Positions 1 to 5,745 of a DNA stretch of 17,305 bases are shown here, in pieces (position 1 is the first letter of the stretch; each line of letters starts with the position of its first letter). Under the pieces are notes generated by a model. The model searched no databases. It saw only the letters and a program-made list of their open reading frames with translations, and was not told where the DNA came from. The stretch spans positions 1 through 17,305 of the forward strand of contig JAIRZG010000242.1 in assembly GCA_031267345.1 (NCBI GenBank). The letters are read 5' to 3'. This stretch comes from Zoogloeaceae bacterium (lineage in GTDB: Bacteria > Pseudomonadota > Gammaproteobacteria > Burkholderiales > Rhodocyclaceae). Position numbers and translations under genes: made by a program.

Positions 1-198
1 ATCATCGCCTCCGGCGGCGTCGGCACACTCGCGCATCTGGCGGATGGCGTAACCCTGGGTCGCGCCGACGCCGTGCTCGCCGCTTCCATTTTTCATTTTG
101 GCGAATACACGGTGCGCGAAGCCAAGGCATACATGGCCGCGCAAGGCATCGAGGTGCGTTTGTCAGAGGACAGGGGACGGAGGATGGATGACCGTTGA
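1..198 (+). CDS. hisF: Imidazole glycerol phosphate synthase cyclase subunit HisF, 3' end only
   Basis: Partial gene: the reading frame is already open at base 1 and stops at TGA 196-198, leaving the last 65 residues. HisF forms the cyclase half of imidazole glycerol phosphate synthase with the glutaminase HisH; it turns PRFAR plus ammonia into IGP and AICAR in cytosolic histidine synthesis. The visible end has the signature phosphate-binding strand IIASGGVGTLAHLADG, then GRADAVLAASIFHFGEYTV and a final helix ending in GIEVR, all typical of the last (beta/alpha)8-barrel repeats of HisF. A short tail of about 11 residues after GIEVR (SEDRGRRMDDR) is not part of the conserved barrel. The stop overlaps the start of hisI by 11 bases, which implies translational coupling. 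The family call is secure; the 5' part lies outside the window. Confidence 0.96.
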   Translation: MIASGGVGTLAHLADGVTLGRADAVLAASIFHFGEYTVREAKAYMAAQGIEVRLSEDRGRRMDDR

Positions 199-637
199 TC
201 ATGCGACGGCGCAGCCGCCGATTGCGAATAACCTTTCAGCTTCTGCCCTCAGTCTTCTGAAATGGGACGAAAACGGCCTGATTCCCGCCATTGCCCAGGA
301 TGCCGGAACCGGGCGGGTGCTGATGCTCGCCTGGATGAATCGTGAAGCCTTGCGGCTTTCCGCGCAGGAAGGCGTTGCTGTTTACTGGTCGCGTTCGCGG
401 GGGCGGCTATGGAAAAAGGGCGAGGAATCCGGACATGTGCAGCGCATCCGCGCCATTCGCATCGACTGTGACGGCGACGCGCTGCTGTTGCTGGTTGAAC
501 AGCAAGGCGGCATCGCCTGCCACACCGGACGGGAAAGCTGTTTTTTCCGCGAACTTGCGGGCGAAGGCTGGCGCGACATCGACCCGATATTGAAAGACCC
601 GCAGGACATTTACGGTAAAAAGCCATGCGCGAATTGA
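188..637 (+). CDS. hisI: Phosphoribosyl-AMP cyclohydrolase HisI
   Basis: A 149-residue protein catalysing the third step of histidine synthesis, zinc-dependent opening of the adenine ring of phosphoribosyl-AMP. Visible signatures are LMLAWMNREAL (46-56), YWSRSRGRLWKKGEESGH (66-83), the DCDGD metal-site strand around Cys94, and CHTGRESCFF (111-120), which supplies the other two cysteine ligands. The end, DIDPILKDPQDIYGKK, is also typical. I chose ATG 188 because a GGAGG sequence lies just before it (about 179-183) and it overlaps the hisF stop. A longer frame back to 98 would run deep into hisF. It is a stand-alone cyclohydrolase followed by separate hisE, the arrangement common in betaproteobacteria rather than the HisIE fusion of enterobacteria. 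Confidence 0.95.
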   Translation: MTVDHATAQPPIANNLSASALSLLKWDENGLIPAIAQDAGTGRVLMLAWMNREALRLSAQEGVAVYWSRSRGRLWKKGEESGHVQRIRAIRIDCDGDALLLLVEQQGGIACHTGRESCFFRELAGEGWRDIDPILKDPQDIYGKKPCAN

Positions 638-969
638 ATCCTGGTATTGACACCGATATTCTGGCGCGGCTTTCCGCAACCCTTGAAGAGCGCAAAACCG
701 CTGACCCGGAAACTTCCTACGTCGCGCGTCTGCTGGCGAAAGGGCCGGACGCCATTTTGAAAAAAATCGGTGAGGAAAGCGTCGAACTCATCATGGCGAG
801 CAAGGACGGCAAGCCTGCGGAAATCATCTACGAGGCCGCCGACGTGCTGTTTCACCTGCTGGCGCTGTTGGCGTTTCACGGCCTTTCCATTGAGGACGTG
901 CGCCGTGAACTGACGCGCCGCGAAGGCGTTTCCGGTATTACGGAAAAAGCATCCCGTCCCCAATCCTGA
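625..969 (+). CDS. hisE: Phosphoribosyl-ATP pyrophosphatase HisE
   Basis: A 114-residue enzyme that hydrolyses phosphoribosyl-ATP to phosphoribosyl-AMP and pyrophosphate, the second step of histidine synthesis. It belongs to the all-alpha MazG-like NTP pyrophosphatase fold. The magnesium-binding acidic motif is visible as KIGEESVEL (Glu50, Glu51, Glu54) followed by YEAADVLFH (Glu70, Asp73). The N-terminal ETSYVARLLAKGPDAILKK is typical of HisE. The start overlaps the end of hisI by 13 bases, so the two enzymes are probably translationally coupled. Length matches the family (about 105-120 residues). The last ten residues are not conserved and carry no signal that I recognise. Confidence 0.95.
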   Translation: MRELNPGIDTDILARLSATLEERKTADPETSYVARLLAKGPDAILKKIGEESVELIMASKDGKPAEIIYEAADVLFHLLALLAFHGLSIEDVRRELTRREGVSGITEKASRPQS

Positions 970-989
970 ACCTGCGAGAGACCTTCATC

Positions 990-1340
990 ATGACCGACTG
1001 CGTTTTCTGCAAAATCGCCCAAGGCGAGATTCCTTCCGGCAAGGCGTACGAGGATGATCTGGTGTATGCCTTTCATGACATTCACCCCTTGCGTCCCACG
1101 CACATTCTGGTGATCCCGAAAAAGCATATCGCTTCGCTTGCCGAAACAACGGCGGCGGATGAACCGGTGTTGGGGCGGCTGTTGTCCGTCGCCCAGCGGC
1201 TTGCAACAGAAAACGGCAGTCCAGAAGGTTTTCGGGCTATCATTAACACGGGCAGAATCGGCGGACAGGAAGTGCCGCACCTGCACCTGCACATCGTCGG
1301 CGGCGCAACGCCCGTCGGCCCCATGCTCAACAAAGCTTAA
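990..1340 (+). CDS. HinT-type histidine triad (HIT) nucleotide-binding protein
   Basis: A 116-residue HIT-domain protein of the HinT branch, which hydrolyses purine nucleoside phosphoramidates and acyl-adenylates in the cytosol. It opens with CVFCKIAQGEIP (4-15) and contains the substrate-pocket strand PTHILVIPKKHI (37-47). The catalytic triad HLHLHIVGG is at 97-105, where the middle histidine is the nucleophile in the family. The closing segment GPMLNKA resembles the usual HinT C-terminus. It lies 20 bases after hisE with a weak purine-rich site (GAGAG near 976). In betaproteobacteria an HIT gene commonly sits between hisE and tatA, as here. No functional link to histidine synthesis is shown; the position looks like simple conserved synteny. 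In E. coli the gene would be called hinT, but exact orthology cannot be proven from this sequence. Confidence 0.93.
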   Translation: MTDCVFCKIAQGEIPSGKAYEDDLVYAFHDIHPLRPTHILVIPKKHIASLAETTAADEPVLGRLLSVAQRLATENGSPEGFRAIINTGRIGGQEVPHLHLHIVGGATPVGPMLNKA

Positions 1341-1354
1341 GGAGATTTTTCATC

Positions 1355-1552
1355 ATGGCCCCAAGCATCTGGCAATTACTGATTATCCTGCTGGTCGTCG
1401 TGCTGCTGTTCGGCACCAAAAAACTGCGTAACATCGGACAAGACCTGGGCGGCGCAATCAAGGGTTTTAAAGATGGCATAAAAGACGTAGACAAGGAAAA
1501 CGTCGCGCCCAACGCCAAACAAATCGAAACGCCGGAACAAAAGACGGAATAG
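1355..1552 (+). CDS. tatA: Sec-independent (twin-arginine) translocase subunit TatA
   Basis: A 65-residue TatA, the pore-forming or membrane-weakening subunit that multimerises when the TatBC receptor binds a folded twin-arginine substrate. One short membrane helix (about residues 5-20, IWQLLIILLVVVLLFG) is followed by the hinge and amphipathic helix FGTKKLRNIGQDLGGAIKGF and a charged, disordered tail, the standard TatA layout. The initiator is well supported by AAGGAG at 1339-1344, ten bases before ATG 1355. It is the last gene of the hisFIE-HIT run. In related genomes tatB and tatC normally follow at once, but here the next 700 bases hold decayed mobile DNA and repeats with no tatB or tatC. 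Those genes must lie elsewhere or have been displaced. Confidence 0.93.
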   Translation: MAPSIWQLLIILLVVVLLFGTKKLRNIGQDLGGAIKGFKDGIKDVDKENVAPNAKQIETPEQKTE

Positions 1553-1645
1553 CCGCCAATGCGGAGAAGCGATGGGCGCGTACAAACCAGAGCAAATGCA
1601 GATACAGGATCTCGGGTTGAAGGGCGAAAGGATTCTACCGTCTGT

Positions 1646-1708
1646 CGGCGTATGCGCTACGCCGGGAGATGAAAGAGGAAACCAAAGCCCGTCGGCGTAG
1701 GCGCATAC
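1646..1708. repeat. Small inverted/direct repeat cluster downstream of tatA
   Basis: Bases 1646-1664 form a perfect 7-bp hairpin (CGGCGTA, 5-base loop, TACGCCG). The 9-mer GTCGGCGTA at 1644-1652 recurs at 1691-1699. The segment 1650-1663 is also the near-perfect reverse complement of 1694-1708, differing by a one-base insertion. These nested small repeats lie in a non-coding stretch between tatA and the transposase remnant. They could be an eroded insertion-sequence end or a structured 3' untranslated region. There is no T run, so this is not a convincing terminator. Confidence 0.5.
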
Positions 1709-1721
1709 CGTCTTTTTGGTG

Positions 1722-1950
1722 TGAGCACGGCCTTCGGGCCACACTGGATGCTTCAGGGTCAGCCGCCGGACAGTGTTCAACTGGGCAGTCACGGCGGGCT
1801 GGGGAGGCGGAAATGTGGCTGCCCTCCCCACGCCTGAGCAGGGCGCCTGAGCACAGACGCAAACGCCAGTGGCCCGCCAAGGTAGTGACCGAAATCCGAC
1901 GGCTGCGTAAAACCTGCCCCAACCCGGGCAAGGAAACAGTCCATATCAGG
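1722..1950 (+). pseudogene. Decayed transposase N-terminal region (helix-turn-helix type)
   Basis: Two protein fragments in different frames look like successive parts of one broken transposase. Frame 3 from 1749 reads CFRVSRRTVFNW, which fits the recognition helix of a transposase helix-turn-helix (the usual pattern is xxxGVSRxTxYxW). Frame 1 at about 1846-1947 reads RRKRQWPAKVVTEIRRLRK then TCPNPGKETVHI, resembling the linker region of integrase-type transposases (pattern RxLRxxxPxLGKEKxHxLL). Both are interrupted: the frame 3 piece hits a stop at about 1848, and no DDE catalytic core follows before the inverted repeat starts at 1960. I infer a remnant of an integrase-type (rve-like) insertion sequence; the family cannot be fixed. 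Within it a 10-base direct repeat CGCCTGAGCA occurs at 1831-1840 and 1844-1853. Confidence 0.42.
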
Positions 1951-1959
1951 TCCAATACA

Positions 1960-2276
1960 CAACGTTGCAGAAATTGTGCGGATCGATTAGTATTCGTCGG
2001 CGGGTGTTATGGTGTTTGGCTGAATTTTCATCGTAAAACTAACTCCGCTCGAAACTCCGCCCGTAAGAAAGGTGGGAGCGAACCCCGACCTGAAGGTCGG
2101 GGTTTCGGCGACCGTTTTGGGAGGGGAGAGAAACCCCTTCCAAAACACGTTAGACCGACAGGCCTGAAGGCTTGTCGCTAGTTTCTTGCTGCCAGAAATG
2201 ACCGCCCACGCCCATTTTTCACGCTGATAAAACAGTGTGAATCTTCGTAAAATTGGAGTTTTGCAAGAGGCTCTAT
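1960..2276 (+). repeat. Left arm of a long imperfect inverted repeat flanking the glycosyltransferase
   Basis: Two blocks of this arm, 1960-2036 and about 2190-2276, are the reverse complement of consecutive parts of 3378-3540. By eye, the inner block matches at about 84% over 81 bases and the outer block at about 88% over 73 bases. Nearly all differences are transitions. The outer block ends at the palindrome CAACGTTG (1960-1967), pairing with CGACGTTG at 3533-3540. The inner block ends close to TATAGAG (reverse strand), about 20 bases before the glycosyltransferase start. The arm is split by about 150 bases that the right arm lacks, holding three hairpins. The similarity stops sharply at both ends, so this is a defined repeat unit and not random likeness. 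Confidence 0.85.
2037..2180. other. Hairpin-rich insert (three tandem stem-loops) inside the left repeat arm
   Basis: This block has no counterpart in the right repeat arm, so it looks inserted. It contains three consecutive stem-loops. 2081-2104 has a perfect 10-bp stem (AACCCCGACC / GGTCGGGGTT) with loop TGAA. 2114-2146 has a 13-bp stem with one G-T pair and a 7-base loop AGAGAAA. 2156-2177 has a 9-bp stem with one G-T pair and again loop TGAA. No stem is followed by a T run, so simple terminators are unlikely. The look is that of a small structured element: a REP/MITE-like sequence, the end of an IS200/IS605-type element (whose ends carry subterminal hairpins), or a structured RNA. I see no coding sequence in it. 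The hairpins are seen directly; the class is inference. Confidence 0.6.
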
Positions 2277-2298
2277 AACTATAGAAGTCCATTTCACA

Positions 2299-3382
2299 AT
2301 GAAAAGAATTTTGTTGCTTTCTGGAAATCTTAAATGTTCTGGCGTAGTGACTTGGTTGTTGCATATGCAGCCAGGTTTTCTTGCGGCAGGCGCGGATGTC
2401 GTTTTTTTGGTGACCAGCAAGAAATCGGATATTCATCCCGATGGTGAAAAAGTATTTTATACAGGACGCGCACGCAGCAAATTCGTACTGAGAATTTCGC
2501 GTTGGTTGCAATTACACCGTATATTTACTCATTGGTATGAACAAAGGGCAGAAGATGAAATCAATCGACGAGTTAAAAAAATCTTGATGACTATTGGTTG
2601 GCAGGATCAAATCGATTTGGTTGTCAAGAATTTCGTCGACGAAACTCCAGAATGTCTACGCAAATGGCCTGTTGCCGGAACAATCCATTCCATTCTTTCG
2701 CATGAAATTATACCCCCCCCCGCATTACATCGTGTCCGTCAGCAATGTTGTCGCGCAGGACGCCCAAAACATCGGCTTATCTGTAACAGAAGTTATTTAC
2801 AATCCATTGAACATCGGTGAGATTGAACGTGCAAGTAAATTATTTACACCGAAAATTAACCGTCCTTATATTGTATTTGTGGGACGAATAGTAACTTACA
2901 AAGGGATTCATGAATTACTCCAGGCATTTGCCGCATTAAGCGTTGATATCGATCTGGTCTATGTTGGTGATGGTTCTGCCATCAAAACTTTGCGCATTGC
3001 CGTCCACACGCTTGGCTTACAAAACAGGGTGCATTTTACGGGATTATTGAATAATCCCTATCCATGGATACGCCATGCCAAATTGCTGGTGTTGCCTTCG
3101 ATAACGGAAGCAATGGGATATGTGGCAGTGGAAGCATGTGCATTAGGATGTAGAATTGTTGTTTCCGGTTATCCCGCCGCCCATGAATTTTTCGTGGAAG
3201 ATGTTATCGTGTCGCTTTCGCCTGTGGGTAATTATATTGAACGTCTTGCTGAAAAAATATCAGCAGGGTTGACCGGAAAATTGCCACCGGGTCTCAAACC
3301 TGACGTACTGGAAAAAATGGATCCTCGCTGCGTTGCGGAAAAGTATCTGGCATTGGTCGACAAACGTATCGACAATATATGA
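2299..3382 (+). CDS. GT4-family glycosyltransferase, frame broken by one extra C in a C9 tract
   Basis: Frame 1 from ATG 2299 codes for a GT-B N-terminal domain (opens MKRILLLSGNLKCSGVV) up to the nine-C run at 2713-2721. The continuing homology (PHYIVSVSNVVAQDAQ onward) is in frame 2, to TGA 3380-3382. Removing one C gives an uninterrupted 360-residue protein. As written, the product would change frame at the tract and stop at 2820 (173 residues). In the restored protein the nucleotide-sugar domain has FVGRIVTYKG (193-202) and the GT4 signature E270-x7-E278 within ITEAMGYVAVEACALG. Such enzymes transfer a sugar from a nucleotide-sugar onto lipopolysaccharide, exopolysaccharide or protein at the inner face of the membrane. 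Donor and acceptor are unknown. The gene is clearly more AT-rich than its neighbours and is framed by inverted repeats, which suggests lateral acquisition. There is no strong ribosome site before 2299. A weak TTGGAG/TATAAC pair lies at 2253-2279. Confidence 0.85.
2713..2721 (+). repeat. Poly-C tract (C9) in the glycosyltransferase coding sequence
   Basis: Nine consecutive C follow ATA codon 138. Eight C would read Ile-Pro-Pro-Pro-His-Tyr in one frame; nine shifts the frame by +1 and leads to a stop at 2820. Mononucleotide C or G runs of this length inside surface-glycan genes are classic slipped-strand contingency tracts (as in neisserial and Campylobacter glycosyltransferases). They are also classic sites of sequencing error. 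The tract is near mid-gene, where an off state would abolish the whole catalytic C-terminal domain. Confidence 0.9.
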
Positions 3383-3540
3383 GAACCTCTTGCAAAACGC
3401 CGGCTTTACGAAGATCCACGCTGTTTTATCAGCGTAAGAAACGGGCGCGGGCGGCCGTTTCCGGCATGATGAAGATTCAGCCAAACACCATAATGCCCAC
3501 TGATGAATACGAATCGACCCGCACAATTTCTGCGACGTTG
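3378..3540 (+). repeat. Right arm of the long inverted repeat flanking the glycosyltransferase
   Basis: This continuous 160-base copy begins at the glycosyltransferase stop codon and matches, in reverse complement, the two blocks of the left arm. Its first part (CCTCTTGCAAAAC at 3386-3398 and ACTGTTTTATCAGCGT-like sequence near 3420-3435) pairs with 2177-2270. Its second part (ATTCAGCCAAACACCATAA near 3475-3493 and CGCACAATTTCTGC near 3520-3533) pairs with 1960-2030. It appears to be the uninterrupted form of the repeat. The remaining bases 3541-3640, before the hicB remnant, show no gene or clear signal. Confidence 0.85.
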
Positions 3541-3640
3541 AAACATCGTTCAATACGAGTTACTGCCCCGGTTGGTGTCGCGTTCCGCTTGCTTTCGTGC
3601 AACAGCGCGGCGAGGGCGCGTTCAAGCATGGCGATGGCAG

Positions 3641-3910
3641 TTACACAGAAGCCAGTTTTGCGCTTGCCAGACGATTCAGGCTGACGTGTTGTTCTGCTGC
3701 CTGTAAAGCGAGGGCGCGGTGAACTTCGGGTGGAATGCGTACCCGAAACTCCCCGCTGTAGCGACGTTCGGACAAAAGCTCCGGAACGGTTTCTCCTGAA
3801 GCCCGCATGTCCTGAACCACATCGGCGACAACATCACGGATTCCGTTCAAGGCTTCCTCCTGCGTTGCCGCCAAACCGGAGCGCCGCCATTTTTTGCTTT
3901 GGATGAACAC
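3641..3910 (-). CDS. HicB-family antitoxin, 5'-truncated orphan
   Basis: The 89-residue frame begins at GTG 3910 and carries the later part of a HicB protein. It has the helix GLAATQEEALNGIRDVVADV (13-32), a linker containing PELLSER, and then the DNA-binding ribbon-helix-helix SGEFRVRIPPEVHRALALQA...VSLNRLASAKLA (about 52-87). HicB antitoxins block the HicA mRNA interferase and repress their own operon. The usual N-terminal partial RNase-H fold (the segment ending in PDLPGC just before the GLAAT helix) is missing. The frame upstream of 3910 is open but does not resemble it. No hicA is adjacent on either side: upstream is the divergent carbamoyltransferase gene, downstream the inverted repeat. 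It is therefore probably a remnant, perhaps not expressed. The family call is good; intactness is doubtful. Confidence 0.7.
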   Translation of the reverse strand: MFIQSKKWRRSGLAATQEEALNGIRDVVADVVQDMRASGETVPELLSERRYSGEFRVRIPPEVHRALALQAAEQHVSLNRLASAKLASV

Positions 3911-3998
3911 GCAAAGACAAGAAACTTGACGGCAAGCGGCTTTTCGCCAACACTGCCCCGTCCGCGAAAACGGCTTTTACTGATTCCCGACCTCTGAC

Positions 3999-5744
3999 AT
4001 GACCACCATACTTGGCCTTTCCGGCGCGGTCAGCCATGACCCTTCCGCCGCCCTGTACATTGACGGCAAGCTCGTTGCCGCCGCCGAAGAAGAACGTTTT
4101 GTGCGCGAAAAACACGCCAAAAACCGGATGCCTTACGAGGCGGCGAAGTTTTGTCTGGCGCAGGCGGGGATAACGCCCGCCGCAGTCGATGTCGTCGCCA
4201 TTCCCTTCGCGCCGATCAGCCTTTCTGAAAGCGCGCGCTGGCATTACGCCCGCCGCTACGCCTACGCGCCGGATCGCGCGCTGGATGCCATTTTTACCGG
4301 TAATCGCCGGTTCAATCGCTACAAAAAACGCATTGAATGGTGTCTCACGCAACTGGGCTTCAATCTCAAAAAAACGCGCGTCGAAGCGGTGGAGCACCAT
4401 CTGGCGCATGCCGCCAGCGCCTATCTGTGTTCCGGCTTTACGGAAAAAACGGCGATTCTCGGCATTGACGGCAAGGGTGAGTACGCCACCACTTTTTTCG
4501 GTTGGGGCGAGCACGGCAAAATCCACAAAATCAAGGAATTCTACGATCCCGATTCCCTGGGCGGCCTCTACGGGGCGCTCACCGAATATCTGGGGTTTGA
4601 CATGCTTGACGGCGAATTCAAGGTCATGGGCATGGCCCCTTACGGCGACGCCACGCGCTACGACTTTTCGCGGCTGGCGAAATTTGAGCAGGGCGAACTC
4701 GTCATCAACACCGACTACGCCAACGTAATCGGCTTCAAACGCTACAAGGAAAAAGGCAAGGGCTATTATTTTTCGCCCAGACTGGTGGAATGGCTGGGGC
4801 CGAAGCGCGAGGGCGATATTGCCGATGAACCGTACATTCACTATGCCGCCAGTATGCAAGCGCTGTTTGAAAAGCTGTCGCTGGAAATGATGGACTATTA
4901 TCTGGGCGACATTTTGCGCGCAACCGGAAAAATCGCTTTCGCGGGCGGTTGCGCCCTGAATGTGAAATTGAACCAGAAAATCATCGCCCGTCCGGAAGTC
5001 AGTGAACTCTACGTGCAACCCGCCGCTTCCGACGCGGGCACGGCGGTAGGCGCGGCGGCTTATGTTTCGCAACAGATGGGCGTTGCCGTGGAGAAAATGG
5101 AGCATGTCTATCTTGGCCCGGAATTCTCCAATGAAGACGTTATCGCCGCCATCGCCCGCCACGAAAAGCAACATGCAGTGAAGTTGCGTTGGCAAAAAAT
5201 CGACGCCGTGCCGGAAAAAATCGCCCGCATCCTCGCCGACGGCAACCCCGTCGCCTGGTTTCAGGGGCGTATGGAATTCGGCCCGCGCGCCTTGGGCGGG
5301 CGCTCCATTCTCGGCTGTCCCAGCGTCAAGGGCGTCGCTGACCGTATCAACGCGCAAATCAAGTTCCGCGAACGCTGGCGTCCCTTCTGCCCCTCGATGC
5401 TGGATACGGTCGGCCCGCAGATGTTCAAAATCGACCACCCCGCGCCCTTCATGACCTTCACCTTTGCAGTGAACGACGACTGGAAAACCCGTGTGCCGGA
5501 AGTGGTGCACGAAGACGGCACTTCCCGCGCCCAGGTCTTGCGCCGCGCATTCAACCCGCGCTATTACGACCTGATGCAGGAACTGGAAAAACTTACCGGC
5601 AACGGCGTGGTGCTGAACACTTCGCTCAACCGTCGCGGCGAACCGATGATCTGTTCACCGACGGATGCGCTGGAAATGTTCTACGGGTCGGATTTGCAAT
5701 ATCTCATCATGCAGGATGTGCTAGTGGTGAAGGAGGAGGTTTGA
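3999..5744 (+). CDS. O-carbamoyltransferase of the NodU/CmcH/TobZ family
   Basis: A full-length 581-residue member of the family that makes carbamoyl-adenylate from carbamoyl phosphate and ATP and then moves the carbamoyl group to a hydroxyl acceptor (a Nod-factor sugar, a cephem, an aminoglycoside or another glycan). The N-terminal Kae1/actin-like domain starts ILGLSGAVSHDPSAAL (4-19) and holds the metal site EHHLAHAASAY (132-142), GIDGKGE (155-161) and GGCALNVKLN (316-325). The C-terminal YrdC-like domain contains WFQGRMEFGPRALGGRSIL (420-438), KFRERWRPFCPS (455-466) and VVLNTSLNRRGEPM near the end. It is GC-rich like the chromosome, unlike the nearby glycosyltransferase. The stop is one base before the mrr start, so both are probably one transcript. 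The acceptor is unknown: a surface glycan is the plain reading, a DNA or nucleotide acceptor a speculative alternative. Confidence 0.92.
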   Translation: MTTILGLSGAVSHDPSAALYIDGKLVAAAEEERFVREKHAKNRMPYEAAKFCLAQAGITPAAVDVVAIPFAPISLSESARWHYARRYAYAPDRALDAIFTGNRRFNRYKKRIEWCLTQLGFNLKKTRVEAVEHHLAHAASAYLCSGFTEKTAILGIDGKGEYATTFFGWGEHGKIHKIKEFYDPDSLGGLYGALTEYLGFDMLDGEFKVMGMAPYGDATRYDFSRLAKFEQGELVINTDYANVIGFKRYKEKGKGYYFSPRLVEWLGPKREGDIADEPYIHYAASMQALFEKLSLEMMDYYLGDILRATGKIAFAGGCALNVKLNQKIIARPEVSELYVQPAASDAGTAVGAAAYVSQQMGVAVEKMEHVYLGPEFSNEDVIAAIARHEKQHAVKLRWQKIDAVPEKIARILADGNPVAWFQGRMEFGPRALGGRSILGCPSVKGVADRINAQIKFRERWRPFCPSMLDTVGPQMFKIDHPAPFMTFTFAVNDDWKTRVPEVVHEDGTSRAQVLRRAFNPRYYDLMQELEKLTGNGVVLNTSLNRRGEPMICSPTDALEMFYGSDLQYLIMQDVLVVKEEV

Positions 5745-5745
5745 A

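Noticed and set aside
1646..1853. CRISPR array suggested by short repeats after tatA
   Set aside because: The repeats are only 9-15 bases, unevenly spaced, and occur twice at most.
2081..2177. Rho-independent terminators for tatA or the glycosyltransferase
   Set aside because: The stems are strong, but none is followed by a T run, and they lie more than 500 bases from tatA.
2713..2721. Programmed ribosomal frameshifting at the C run
   Set aside because: A C9 run can in principle cause slippage, but there is no clear stimulatory structure or stop codon placed right after it. Replication slippage or sequencing error explains it more simply.
3379..3684. A 101-codon frame through the right repeat arm, partly alike in the left arm
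   Set aside because: The two arms share a similar translated stretch, but many of the base differences change the amino acid, so I see no sign of selection for coding.
3834..5510. A 558-codon open frame on the minus strand
   Set aside because: It lies fully antisense to the carbamoyltransferase, whose family motifs are unmistakable. Long antisense frames are common opposite GC-rich genes.
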